From: JAGNZR01 sp051646055
GTDB lineage: Bacteria; Fusobacteriota; Fusobacteriia; Fusobacteriales; Fusobacteriaceae
Assembly (NCBI GenBank): GCA_051646055.1
Contig: JBOFCM010000189.1
Location: 1 to 64,000 of the forward strand
Direction: 5' to 3'
DNA length: 64,000 nt
Shown here: piece by piece, positions 50,681 to 59,473 of the stretch
How the letters are laid out: each line of letters starts with the position of its first letter
Numbering within the stretch: position 1 is the first letter of the stretch
Position numbers and translations under genes: made by a program
The notes under the pieces: model-generated
Databases searched by the model: none
What the model was told of the DNA's origin: nothing
Seen by the model: the letters and a program-made list of their open reading frames with translations, nothing else

Positions 50681-51133
50681 ATGAAACTTGATTTAGAATC
50701 TATAAAAAAATTATCTGAAAATCTTAATAAGTATAATCTAAATGAAGCAACAATAGAAACGAAAGAAATGAAACTGACAATAAAAAAAGAGATACCTACT
50801 GAGGAGGTAACTTATAAAGAGATTATAAAGACCCCAAAAGATCTTCGAGAAGAACTTCAGGAGAGAGAAGAGGCAAAAATTGAAGAGATATCTTCAAATT
50901 TTGAACCGCTAGCATCTCCAATTGTAGGAACTTTTTATAGATCTCCAGCACCTGGTGCAGAACCTTTTGTAACAGAGGGGCAGGAAGTGAAGGTTGGAGA
51001 TACTCTTTGTATAGTTGAAGCAATGAAACTTATGAATGAGGTAAAAGCTACAAAAAATTGTAAAATTGAGAAGATAGTAGCGGAAGAAGGGAAAGTTGTA
51101 AAAAAGGGAGACCCACTTTTTCTAATCTCATAG
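50681..51133 (+). CDS. accB: Biotin carboxyl carrier protein of acetyl-CoA carboxylase
   Basis: A 150-residue BCCP. The C-terminal biotinyl domain (about residues 76-150) contains VEAMKLMNEVKA with the biotinylated Lys116, and SPIVGTFYRSPAPG with the 'thumb' region. The N-terminal helix and acidic linker (residues 1-70) are typical of AccB. No accC, accA or accD is in the window, so this carrier subunit is separated from its partners. It is the last gene of the mreC-accB run, followed by a terminator. Confidence 0.92.
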   Translation: MKLDLESIKKLSENLNKYNLNEATIETKEMKLTIKKEIPTEEVTYKEIIKTPKDLREELQEREEAKIEEISSNFEPLASPIVGTFYRSPAPGAEPFVTEGQEVKVGDTLCIVEAMKLMNEVKATKNCKIEKIVAEEGKVVKKGDPLFLIS

Positions 51134-51141
51134 TTTTAAAG

Positions 51142-51178
51142 ACAAAGCTGCAGACACTGTCTTCGGCTTTGTTTTTCT
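51142..51178 (+). terminator. Terminator after accB
   Basis: The outer arms 51142-51148 and 51166-51172 pair perfectly, with a further short pairing inside the loop, and a T run follows. Confidence 0.75.
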
Positions 51179-51263
51179 TATTTAGAAAAAAGGAAAATAG
51201 GGTCTTTTGTTCATATAATAGTAGTATGAGACATATTTAAAAAAATAACTGAGAGTTGTTAAG

Positions 51264-51292
51264 TTGTTTTTTATTGAGTTTCATGATAAAAT
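51264..51292 (+). promoter_or_regulatory. Likely promoter of the CBS-CNNM unit
   Basis: TTGTTT at 51264-51269 and TAAAAT at 51287-51292 with a 17-base spacer, 23 bases before the start codon. An isolated TATAAT at 51214-51219 lacks a -35. Confidence 0.5.
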
Positions 51293-51315
51293 ACTGTGTC
51301 ATATGGAGGACAACT

Positions 51316-51759
51316 ATGAAAAAGATATTGGATGTTATGAATAAAGATGTGATTTCAATTCAAAGAGAAACTACAGTGGAAGAGATAGTAAGAATTATGA
51401 AAGAGAAAAAAATAGGTAAAATTCCTGTGGTAGAAGAAGGTAAGGTTTTAGGTGTAATTACGCGAGAGGATCTTCTTGTAAAGGAAGAGGTACCGCCAGT
51501 GCAGCCTGTTATAGCTTTTTGGGAAGTTTTAATTACTTTACCGAGCAATAGAGAATTTGAAAAAAAATTAGAAAAACTTACTGCTTACAAAGCTGAACAG
51601 ATTATGAATAGAGATTTTTACAGCTGTTCATCAGAAGAGAGTCTGGAAAAAATAGTTACAGAGATGCTGGAGTGTAAGCACGATTATACTTTGGTTATAG
51701 ATAATGGAAATCTAGTAGGTATAGTTACAAAATCAGATCTTATATCGAAGTGTTTTTAA
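51316..51759 (+). CDS. Two-CBS-domain protein
   Basis: A 147-residue protein made of two CBS motifs: residues about 5-58 (VISIQRETTVEEIVRIMKEK, ...GKVLGVITREDLL) and about 93-147 (ESLEKIVTEMLECKHDYTLV, ...LVGIVTKSDLI), joined by a charged linker. CBS pairs bind adenine nucleotides and act as sensors; no catalytic domain is attached. ATG 51316 is used because GGAGGA lies 5 bases before it; an upstream in-frame ATG at 51256 precedes the promoter -10 and is discarded. A CNNM-type protein follows, which also has CBS domains. Confidence 0.88.
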   Translation: MKKILDVMNKDVISIQRETTVEEIVRIMKEKKIGKIPVVEEGKVLGVITREDLLVKEEVPPVQPVIAFWEVLITLPSNREFEKKLEKLTAYKAEQIMNRDFYSCSSEESLEKIVTEMLECKHDYTLVIDNGNLVGIVTKSDLISKCF

Positions 51760-51801
51760 AAAATATAATTTTATAAATTTAGAGGAAGGTGCTATCTAAA
51801 A

Positions 51802-53085
51802 TTGGATTTGGATCAGAGTATTGTCAGTGATATTTTTTTGTTGGTAGTATTAATAATTTTATCAGGAATTTTTTCAGCTTCAGAAACAGCTTTAACTTCA
51901 TTTCGTAGTACTTATCTTGAAGAGATTGAATGGAAACATCCTAAGGAGGCTGTTCTTCTGAGAAAATGGCTAAAATATCCCAATGAAATATTGACAGGGA
52001 TGCTTTTGGGAAATAACATTGTAAATATTTTAGCTTCATCTATTGCTACAGCCCTTACGCTTAATATTATGGGAAATAATTCGACCTCAATACTTATAGC
52101 TACCATTGTAATGACGGTAGTCATACTTATTTTTGGAGAGATTACACCTAAAATAATTGCTAAAAATAACTCGGTTTTAATTTCTAGATTTGTTATAACT
52201 CCTATGCATATCCTTTCTGTTATAACGAAACCCATAGTATTTATTTTAATGGGAATTTCTAAAATAATAGGAAGACTTTTTGGTATCGAGATAAAAGACG
52301 AAGCTCTCATGATAACCGAAAAGGATATAATCTCCTTTGTAAATGTAGGGGAGGCTGAGGGAATAATAGAAGAGGGTGAAAAGGAGATGATTCACTCGAT
52401 TTTTGAATTCGGAGAAACAAGTGCTAAAGAAGTAATGACTCCAAGGACTTCTATGTATTCTATAGAAGCTACAAAAACAATTGAAGAAGTTTGGGATGAG
52501 TTACTGGAAACAGGATTTTCGAGAATTCCTGTATATGAGGAGACTATAGATGATGTTATAGGAATTTTATATGTCAAAGATATTTTAAATTCTGTAAAAA
52601 GAGGTGAAACTGAAAAACAGATAAAAGAGTTTGTAAGAGTCCCATATTTTGTTCCAGAGACAAAATCTATTATTGAAATATTGAAAGAATTTCAATTGAA
52701 AAAAGTTCATATTGCAATGGTTTTGGATGAATATGGAGGAGTTGTAGGCCTTGTTACAATAGAAGACCTTATAGAGGAAATTGTAGGAGAGATAAGAGAT
52801 GAGTTCGATCAGGAGGAAGAGGAAACTGTAATAAAAATTTCTGAGACTGAATATCTTATTGATGCTATGATAGATATAGAAACCCTCAATAAGGAGCTTT
52901 CATTGGATCTACCAATTTCTGAAGACTACGAAAGCTTAGGAGGGCTAATAACTACTGAGCTATCGAGGGTATGCATAATCGGTGATGAAGTTATTTTAGG
53001 AGATGTGAGACTTGAGGTAAAAGAGTTGGATAAAATGAGAATTTCAAGAGTGCTCCTAGAAAAAATAGTGGATGAAGAAAAATGA
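51802..53085 (+). CDS. CNNM/HlyC-type membrane protein with CBS and CorC domains
   Basis: A 427-residue protein of the hemolysin C / CNNM family. The N-terminal DUF21 membrane domain (residues about 1-180: FSASETALTSFRSTYLEEIE, LLGNNIVNILASSIATALTL, GEITPKIIAKNNS) is followed by two CBS repeats (VMTPRTSMYSIEATKTIEEV; HIAMVLDEYGGVVGLVTIED) and a C-terminal CorC/HlyC transporter-associated domain. Such proteins transport or gate Mg2+/Co2+ efflux; 'hemolysin' is a historical label. Start TTG 51802 with GAGGAAGGTG upstream; no nearby ATG is better. The stop overlaps DUF502 by 4 bases. Confidence 0.9.
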   Translation: MDLDQSIVSDIFLLVVLIILSGIFSASETALTSFRSTYLEEIEWKHPKEAVLLRKWLKYPNEILTGMLLGNNIVNILASSIATALTLNIMGNNSTSILIATIVMTVVILIFGEITPKIIAKNNSVLISRFVITPMHILSVITKPIVFILMGISKIIGRLFGIEIKDEALMITEKDIISFVNVGEAEGIIEEGEKEMIHSIFEFGETSAKEVMTPRTSMYSIEATKTIEEVWDELLETGFSRIPVYEETIDDVIGILYVKDILNSVKRGETEKQIKEFVRVPYFVPETKSIIEILKEFQLKKVHIAMVLDEYGGVVGLVTIEDLIEEIVGEIRDEFDQEEEETVIKISETEYLIDAMIDIETLNKELSLDLPISEDYESLGGLITTELSRVCIIGDEVILGDVRLEVKELDKMRISRVLLEKIVDEEK

Positions 53086-53756
53086 AAAATACAGTAAAGA
53101 GTTATTTTTACACTGGAATAGTAGCCCTCCTTCCTATTGTAATAACACTATATATACTGGATTGGATATTCACTTTTATTTTGGATTTGATATCAACATC
53201 CTATTTAGCGGTAATTCTGAAGAGAATAGTAGAGAAAAGTGTAGAGTTATCAGAAACAACTACTTCGGTAGAGTTTCTAATGAATATTTCAATCAATATT
53301 CTGACAGTAATATTGATACTGACATTCGTAATATTCATCGGTTATACACTTAAGCATGTTGTCTTTTCAAAGATAATAAAATATGTCAATGAACTATTTC
53401 TGAGAGCTCCGCTGATTAAGCACATATACTCAACGATAACTCAGATTGTTTCAGTTTTTTCCAATGATAGAATGAACAGTTATCAGAAAGTGGTAATAAT
53501 AGAGTACCCGAGAAAGGGAATCTATTCTATGGGATTTTTGACATCGGAATCAAATTCTGTTTTTGAAAAAAGACTAAATAAAGAAAAAATGTTTAATATA
53601 TTTATTCCGACCTCTCCCAATCCGACTTCTGGAATGTTTATAGTAATGGAGGAAAGTGAGGTTAACATTTTAGATATAAAGGTTGATGAAGCTATAAAAC
53701 TTATAATTTCAGGTGGGGTAATAGTTCCTGAAGTGGCTAAAGGGGATGGAAAATGA
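53082..53756 (+). CDS. DUF502 membrane protein
   Basis: A 224-residue protein matching DUF502: YFYTGIVALLPIVITLYILD and IFIGYTLKHVV-type membrane segments at the N-terminus, then the conserved APLIKHIYSTITQIV, VVIIEYPRKGIYSMGFLT and IFIPTSPNPTSGMFIVM-type block. Function is unknown; plant and bacterial relatives (COV family) are linked to envelope or vesicle processes. It overlaps both neighbours (CNNM and TPR genes) by 4 bases, so the three are translationally coupled. Confidence 0.88.
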   Translation: MKNTVKSYFYTGIVALLPIVITLYILDWIFTFILDLISTSYLAVILKRIVEKSVELSETTTSVEFLMNISINILTVILILTFVIFIGYTLKHVVFSKIIKYVNELFLRAPLIKHIYSTITQIVSVFSNDRMNSYQKVVIIEYPRKGIYSMGFLTSESNSVFEKRLNKEKMFNIFIPTSPNPTSGMFIVMEESEVNILDIKVDEAIKLIISGGVIVPEVAKGDGK

Positions 53757-54625
53757 GTAAAATTTTATTGGCTTTGATTTTAATTTTATTTATGGGATGC
53801 AGCAACTCTGATAGTAGAGGCGGAAAGCTCATGGATAAAGAGCAGTATTATATTTTAAGGGGAATGAATAATGCTCAAGAAGGGAAATATTTAGATGCTA
53901 TAAAGGAGCTAAAGATAGCATATAATAAAAATCCTAAAAATATGGTGACTCTCCGTGAATTAGCATATTGCTATGGAGAATTAGGAGATTTAGAAGAAGC
54001 TAAGAAGCTTTATGGAGAAGCTCTTAAACTGGATCCTAAAGATCTTGTTTCTATAAAGAATATTGCATATATAAACTATCTTCAGAAAAACTACCAGATC
54101 ACTAGAGATTACTTAAAGGAAATTCCTGAGAAGTTAAGAGATGAGTACTCCTATAAACTTTATGGATATCTATATCTAAACGAGAAAGATTATGACAGGG
54201 CCTATGAAAATTTGAGAATGGCAGTATCGTTGAATAGAAGTTTTGATCCTGAACTTATTGAAAAATATGTGGAAGTACTAAGAATTAAAAAGAGAACTTC
54301 AGAAATCTACAGATATCTGGATGAGAATTATGAACTTTATAAAAACAGAAAAGATTATATTATAATTTATTCTGAAAAGCTCAGCGAAAATTTTAGTGAA
54401 CTTAGAAAAGCTGAAAGGGCTCTTAAAAGATATTTAGCAGAAAATAATCAGGATGATGAGGTTATTCTTGAGTTAGCAAAGAATAATATCGAGCAAGGAA
54501 AATATGATGAAGTTTTAAAGATACTTTCCTTAGTTTCTTCAAAAAATTCTTACGATTCAAAATACCTCAATTATAAAAAAATAGCTGAAGAGAGATTAAA
54601 AAAAAATCAAATTAAGAAAAAATAA
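53753..54625 (+). CDS. TPR-repeat lipoprotein
   Basis: A 290-residue predicted lipoprotein: signal LALILILFMGC with the lipidated Cys at about residue 16. Residues about 30-190 contain repeated TPR units (AQEGKYLDAIKELKIAYNKN, YGELGDLEEAKKLYGEALKL, YLNEKDYDRAYENLRMAVSL). TPRs are scaffolds for protein partners; BamD-like or other outer-membrane roles are possible but not shown. It overlaps DUF502 by 4 bases and ends 27 bases before apt. Confidence 0.85.
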   Translation: MSKILLALILILFMGCSNSDSRGGKLMDKEQYYILRGMNNAQEGKYLDAIKELKIAYNKNPKNMVTLRELAYCYGELGDLEEAKKLYGEALKLDPKDLVSIKNIAYINYLQKNYQITRDYLKEIPEKLRDEYSYKLYGYLYLNEKDYDRAYENLRMAVSLNRSFDPELIEKYVEVLRIKKRTSEIYRYLDENYELYKNRKDYIIIYSEKLSENFSELRKAERALKRYLAENNQDDEVILELAKNNIEQGKYDEVLKILSLVSSKNSYDSKYLNYKKIAEERLKKNQIKKK

Positions 54626-54652
54626 AAATGGATTTTATTAGAGGAGGACAAA

Positions 54653-55165
54653 ATGGATTTGAAGAAATATGTAGCATTAGTTGAGGATTTCCCAAAAAAA
54701 GGGATTAAATTTAGAGATATAACTCCTCTTATGGATGATGGAGCAGCATATAAATATGCCACAGATGAGATTGTAAAGTTTTGTAAGGAAGTTGGAGCAG
54801 AGCTTGTAGTAGGACCAGAAGCAAGAGGATTTATTTTTGGATGCCCAGTTTCTTATGCACTTGGAATAGGTTTTGCACCAGTTAGAAAACCTGGGAAATT
54901 ACCTAGAGAAGTAATAACTTTTGACTATGATTTAGAGTATGGATCAAATACTCTATGTATGCATAAAGATTCTGTAAGACCTGGACAAAAAGTTGTTATA
55001 GTAGATGATCTGCTTGCAACTGGTGGAACAGTAGAGGCAACCGTTCACATGATAGAAAAAATGGGTGGAGAAGTAGTAGGACTTGCATTTCTAATAGAAT
55101 TAGAAGAGCTAAAGGGAAAAGAAAAGCTGGCAAAGTATCCAGTACTTACTTTGATGAAATACTAA
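54653..55165 (+). CDS. apt: Adenine phosphoribosyltransferase
   Basis: A 170-residue type I PRTase of purine salvage: adenine + PRPP to AMP. FPKKGIKFRDITPLMDD is the N-terminal block, VVGPEARGFIFGCPVSYALG the substrate loop, APVRKPGKLPREVI follows, and VVIVDDLLATGGT is the PRPP signature. The length is normal. AGGAGGA lies upstream of ATG 54653, and a terminator follows before rel, a common apt-rel neighbourhood. Confidence 0.96.
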   Translation: MDLKKYVALVEDFPKKGIKFRDITPLMDDGAAYKYATDEIVKFCKEVGAELVVGPEARGFIFGCPVSYALGIGFAPVRKPGKLPREVITFDYDLEYGSNTLCMHKDSVRPGQKVVIVDDLLATGGTVEATVHMIEKMGGEVVGLAFLIELEELKGKEKLAKYPVLTLMKY

Positions 55166-55177
55166 AATATAATGGTT

Positions 55178-55212
55178 AGAGGGCTTCTTCTTTTGAAATT
55201 GCCCTCTTTTTC
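55178..55212 (+). terminator. Terminator between apt and rel
   Basis: The arms 55178-55184 and 55201-55207 are perfect 7-base complements (GAGGGC core) with a 16-base loop and a T run. The rel start is only 25 bases downstream. Confidence 0.8.
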
Positions 55213-55236
55213 TTAAAATCAGATTGAGAGGTAACT

Positions 55237-57408
55237 GTGGAGTATTTACAGGAGATTAAAGAGAAAATAGAAAATAGTAATTTGAAAGTTGATTTCGAAA
55301 AAATAAAAGATGCCTTTCTTTTGGCGGAAGAGTCACATAAGGGGCAGTATAGAAAATCGGGAGAGGATTATATCCTTCATCCTGTGGAAGTTACTAAAAT
55401 TTTAATAGAACTCAAAATGGATACAGACACTATCGTAGCTGGAATTCTTCATGATATAGTAGAGGATACTTTTATTACACTGGCGGACATAAAATATAAT
55501 TTTGGAGAAAGTGTAGCTGAACTTGTAGATGGAGTAACTAAGCTGAGAAATCTTCCCAATGGGACTAAGAATCAGTATGAAAATCTTAGAAAAATGATAT
55601 TGGCTATGTCCAAAAATCTGAGCGTAATTATAATTAAATTGGCGGACAGACTTCACAATATGAGGACTCTCAGATATATGAAGCCTGAAAAGCAGATGTC
55701 TATAGCTCAAGAGACTCTTGATATCTACACCCCTCTAGCACATAGATTGGGAATAGCGAAGATAAAGTGGGAACTGGAAGATCTATGCCTTTATTATCTT
55801 CATCCAAGAGCTTATCAGGAACTGAAGAAGCTTATAGATACTAAAAAAAATGAAAGAGAAAATTATATTGAGAATATAATTAAATCTATAAATTTCATGC
55901 TGGAAGATTCAAAAATACAGGCATCTATAAATGGGAGATTCAAACATTTTTATAGTATCTATAAAAAAATGTATGAAAAAGGAAAAGAATTTGACGATAT
56001 ATATGATCTGATGGGAATCAGGATTATAACAAAAACCAAAACAGACTGCTATCATATATTAGGGCTTATACAAAGTCTTTACCAGCCAGTTCCTGGAAGG
56101 TTTAAAGATTATATTTCGGCTCCGAAATCCAATAATTATCAATCAATACATACTACAGTTATTGGACCTGGAGGGAAATTTGTAGAGATACAGTTGAGAA
56201 CAGAGGATATGAATATAATTGCTGAAGAGGGAATAGCAGCCCATTGGAGTTATAAAGAGAAAACAGCAGTATCTAAAAATGATCAGGTATACGGATGGCT
56301 GAGAGGTATAATTGAAACTCAGCAGAATGAGAATAGTGAGGAGTTTGTAAAGGTTTTTACAGAAGAACTCCTGAAAGAGAGTGTGTTCATATTCTCTCCC
56401 AAGGGAGATGTTGTAGAACTGGCATCAGGAGCTACTCCACTAGATTTCGCTTTTAATATTCATACGGATATTGGGTGTAAATGTGTGGGAGCCAAAGTGA
56501 ATGGGAAAATAGTTCCTCTGGAGTATAAGCTTAAAAATGGAGACAGAGTTGAAATAATAACTTCTAAAAATGCCAAAGGTCCAGGAAATGATTGGTTAAA
56601 TATAGCAGTTACGACTGGGGCCAAAAATAAGATAAGAAAATGGCTGAAAGAACAGAATTTCACAGAGAATGTAAAGATTGGTAAGGAACTCATAGAGCGG
56701 GAATTGGATAAACTCAATGTACCGATAAAAGAGTTTGAAGAAAGTTCACTTCTGAAAAAACATATGGAAAAACATAATATAGTTACAGTAGATGATCTCT
56801 ACTTTCAGTTGGCTGAGAAGCGTAGCAAGGTGGATGTCATAATAGCTAAACTTAAAAGTAAACTAGAAAAAGAGAGAGAAGTCCAGATTTTTCAAAATGT
56901 TACAGAAATTTCCAATGAAAAGAGAGAAAAAAGTAGCAAGAAGAATGATTACGGAGTAATAATAGATGGAACTAACAATACTCTTTTAAAATTTGCCAAA
57001 TGCTGTACACCTCTTCCTGGAGATGAGGTAGCAGGATATGTGACTAAACTCACAGGAATAACTATCCATAGAAAAAACTGTGTAAATTATCAGAATATGA
57101 TAAAAAATGATCCGGCTAGAGAGATAGAAGTGACATGGGATCCTAAACTTATAGGGAAACGTGTAAATAAATATAAATTTTCTTTCAATGTTTTTGCAGA
57201 GAACAGAGTTAATATTCTTCTGGATATATTGACATTGATTTCCAATCATAAAATAAATTTGATTTTTATAAATTCAGCAGAAATGGTCAAGGATGGAAAC
57301 AAAATAATAAAGGCTAGACTTACAGTGGAACTCAGTGATAAAAGTGAGTACAAACACCTTGTAAATAATATAAGTAAGATAAAAGATGTAATATCAGTGG
57401 AGAGATAA
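55237..57408 (+). CDS. rel: RelA/SpoT-type (p)ppGpp synthetase/hydrolase
   Basis: A 723-residue long RSH protein. Order: HD hydrolase (residues about 25-180; His48 in DYILHPVEV, LHDIVEDTF with His72-Asp73), synthetase (about 220-340; FDDIYDLMGIRII, GRFKDYISAPKSNNYQSIH), TGS (about 390-450; VFIFSPKGDVVELASGATPL), helical/CC region (CCTPLPGD near residue 590), and ACT at the end. The intact HD motif indicates hydrolase activity, so it is probably bifunctional. It makes and degrades the starvation signal. Start GTG 55237 with GAGAGGT upstream. Confidence 0.94.
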   Translation: MEYLQEIKEKIENSNLKVDFEKIKDAFLLAEESHKGQYRKSGEDYILHPVEVTKILIELKMDTDTIVAGILHDIVEDTFITLADIKYNFGESVAELVDGVTKLRNLPNGTKNQYENLRKMILAMSKNLSVIIIKLADRLHNMRTLRYMKPEKQMSIAQETLDIYTPLAHRLGIAKIKWELEDLCLYYLHPRAYQELKKLIDTKKNERENYIENIIKSINFMLEDSKIQASINGRFKHFYSIYKKMYEKGKEFDDIYDLMGIRIITKTKTDCYHILGLIQSLYQPVPGRFKDYISAPKSNNYQSIHTTVIGPGGKFVEIQLRTEDMNIIAEEGIAAHWSYKEKTAVSKNDQVYGWLRGIIETQQNENSEEFVKVFTEELLKESVFIFSPKGDVVELASGATPLDFAFNIHTDIGCKCVGAKVNGKIVPLEYKLKNGDRVEIITSKNAKGPGNDWLNIAVTTGAKNKIRKWLKEQNFTENVKIGKELIERELDKLNVPIKEFEESSLLKKHMEKHNIVTVDDLYFQLAEKRSKVDVIIAKLKSKLEKEREVQIFQNVTEISNEKREKSSKKNDYGVIIDGTNNTLLKFAKCCTPLPGDEVAGYVTKLTGITIHRKNCVNYQNMIKNDPAREIEVTWDPKLIGKRVNKYKFSFNVFAENRVNILLDILTLISNHKINLIFINSAEMVKDGNKIIKARLTVELSDKSEYKHLVNNISKIKDVISVER

Positions 57409-57416
57409 GGAGAAAA

Positions 57417-58613
57417 ATGAAAAAATTACCAGTAACTTATGAACTTCTTGCAACAGATGGAAAAGCAAGAGCAGGAAAAGTAATGACACCTCATGGAGAT
57501 ATAGAGACACCTGTATTTATGCCAGTGGGAACTCAGGCTACAGTTAAGACAATGACTCCGGAAGAGTTGGAAGAGATGGGGGCAGAGATAATATTGGGAA
57601 ATACTTATCACCTGTACTTAAGACCGGGAGATGAGATAGTTGCTAAATTCGGTGGACTCCACAAATTCATGAATTGGAAGAGACCTATACTTACAGATTC
57701 AGGAGGTTTTCAGGTATTCAGTCTAGGTGCTAGAAAAACTCAGGGTGAAGGATCAGGAAATGGCACATCTCTAGTTAAAATAACAGAGGAGGGGGTTAAG
57801 TTTTCATCTCACATAGATGGATCGAAGCACTTTATCTCTCCGGAAAAATCTATAAATATTCAGAATAACCTGGGTTCAGATATAGTTATGCTATTTGATG
57901 AGTGCCCGCCTGGACTTTCAGATAAAAAATATCTGATTCCTTCTATAGAGAGAACAACAAGATGGGCAAAAAGATGTATTGAAGCCCATAAAAATCCTGA
58001 TAAGCAGGGGCTTTTTGCCATTGTTCAAGGTGGTATATATGAAGATTTGAGACAAAAAAGTTTAGATGAGCTTTCTGCTATGGATGAGCACTTTTCAGGT
58101 TATGCCATAGGTGGATTGGCAGTAGGAGAACCTCGTGAGGATATGTACAGAGTTCTCAATTATATTGTTGAGAAATGTCCGGAGAATAAACCGAGATACC
58201 TTATGGGAGTAGGAGAACCTATAGATATGCTAGAGGCAGTAGAAGCCGGTATAGATATGATGGACTGTGTTCAGCCTTCGAGAATAGGAAGGCATGGAAC
58301 TGTTTTCACAAAATATGGAAGACTGGTAGTTAAAAATGCTACTTATGCAGAAGATGACAGACCTTTGGATGAGGGGTGCCAGTGTTATGCATGCCGTAAC
58401 TATACGAGAGGATATATAAGACATCTCTTTAAAGCTGATGAGATTCTGGGAGCAAGACTTGCCACTTATCACAATCTTTACTTCCTGCTTAAAATGATGA
58501 AAGATTCAAGAAAAGCTATAACAGAAGGAAGATTTGCAGAGTTTAAAAAAGAGTTTATTGAAAACTATACTACAGGTAAGAGCTCAGAGTGGATTAAAGG
58601 TAAAAAAATATGA
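57417..58613 (+). CDS. tgt: tRNA-guanine transglycosylase
   Basis: A 398-residue queuosine-pathway enzyme exchanging G34 for preQ1. ILTDSGGFQVFSLGARK has the catalytic-site Asp, ECPPGLSDKKYL and VQGGIYEDLRQKS follow, and YAIGGLAVGEPREDMY and DMMDCVQPSR mark substrate binding; the zinc site is CQCYACRNYTRGYIRHL. The C-terminal tail is slightly longer than usual. Start ATG 57417 with AAGGAG overlapping the rel stop. It overlaps the next gene by 4 bases (ATGA). Confidence 0.97.
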   Translation: MKKLPVTYELLATDGKARAGKVMTPHGDIETPVFMPVGTQATVKTMTPEELEEMGAEIILGNTYHLYLRPGDEIVAKFGGLHKFMNWKRPILTDSGGFQVFSLGARKTQGEGSGNGTSLVKITEEGVKFSSHIDGSKHFISPEKSINIQNNLGSDIVMLFDECPPGLSDKKYLIPSIERTTRWAKRCIEAHKNPDKQGLFAIVQGGIYEDLRQKSLDELSAMDEHFSGYAIGGLAVGEPREDMYRVLNYIVEKCPENKPRYLMGVGEPIDMLEAVEAGIDMMDCVQPSRIGRHGTVFTKYGRLVVKNATYAEDDRPLDEGCQCYACRNYTRGYIRHLFKADEILGARLATYHNLYFLLKMMKDSRKAITEGRFAEFKKEFIENYTTGKSSEWIKGKKI

Positions 58614-59473
58614 TGATGTTTCAGAAAAAAGAGAGAACTTTCTCTCTTTTTGCTTTAATCATATCTATTTTTTTCAGTGTAAGTCTAAGAAATTTTGCAG
58701 AAATTAAAAAAAGAGTTGTATCAGTATCGCCAGCTGTAACGGAAACTATCTATTATTTTGGTTATGGAGATACACTTTTAGCGAGGACTGATTATTGTCA
58801 ATATCCTGAAGAGGTAAAAGAAATTCAATCCATAGGGAATATGTTTAATCCCAATCTGGAGAAAATAGTTTATCAAAAACCTGATTATGTTATTTTTCAA
58901 TCCCATTTTGATGGAAGAACGGTAAGGCAGATGGAAAAGATGGGGATTAAAGTTTTGGGAATGGAGAGTCCTAAAAATATTCGAGAAATATTTCAGAGAT
59001 TTGAAAAAATATTGAATATTTATCCTGAAGATGAAAAAAAAATTCAGGGAGAAAAAAAATTGAAGGAACTGAAGGAGAAAATAGAAAAGATAATTGTAAA
59101 AGGAAAATCCCAAAAAAAATCTCCGAAAATATTTTTTTATTTAGGTTCTGGGCATCTGGAGTATACCGCTGGAAAAGATACTTTTATTGATGATATAATA
59201 GAGAAGTCCGGAGGAAGCAATATAGTTAAAGAAAAAGGCTGGACATATCCACTAGAGGCTCTTCTTATAGATAATCCAGACTACATAATTGCCAGCAGGA
59301 GAAAATGGGAAGAGATGAAAAACAGCAGCAGATATAAAAATCTTACTGCTGTTAAGGAAGAGAAAGTGATACTTTTAGAAGAGGAGATTATAAATCTGCC
59401 TACTCCCCGTGCTCTCACAATGGGATTAGAGAGTGTCCAGAAAGCTGTTCTGGAATTCAACCAGACTCAGTAG
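58610..59473 (+). CDS. BtuF/FepB-type ABC transporter substrate-binding protein (orphan)
   Basis: A 287-residue periplasmic binding protein of the cobalamin/iron-siderophore class (periplasmic_binding_2). A signal segment (SLFALIISIFFSVSL) is followed by RVVSVSPAVTETIYYFGYGD, PDYVIFQSHFD and ESPKNIREIFQRFEKI; the long interdomain helix around residue 140 is typical. The ligand could be B12, another corrinoid or heme/siderophore. No permease or ATPase genes are adjacent. The end overlaps the convergent TIM-barrel gene by 48 bases. Start among three consecutive ATGs at 58610-58618. Confidence 0.85.
   Translation: MMMFQKKERTFSLFALIISIFFSVSLRNFAEIKKRVVSVSPAVTETIYYFGYGDTLLARTDYCQYPEEVKEIQSIGNMFNPNLEKIVYQKPDYVIFQSHFDGRTVRQMEKMGIKVLGMESPKNIREIFQRFEKILNIYPEDEKKIQGEKKLKELKEKIEKIIVKGKSQKKSPKIFFYLGSGHLEYTAGKDTFIDDIIEKSGGSNIVKEKGWTYPLEALLIDNPDYIIASRRKWEEMKNSSRYKNLTAVKEEKVILLEEEIINLPTPRALTMGLESVQKAVLEFNQTQ

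Noticed and set aside
53072..53353. 93-residue open frame at the start of the DUF502 gene
   Set aside because: Out-of-frame shadow of a gene with clear family match and overlap coupling.
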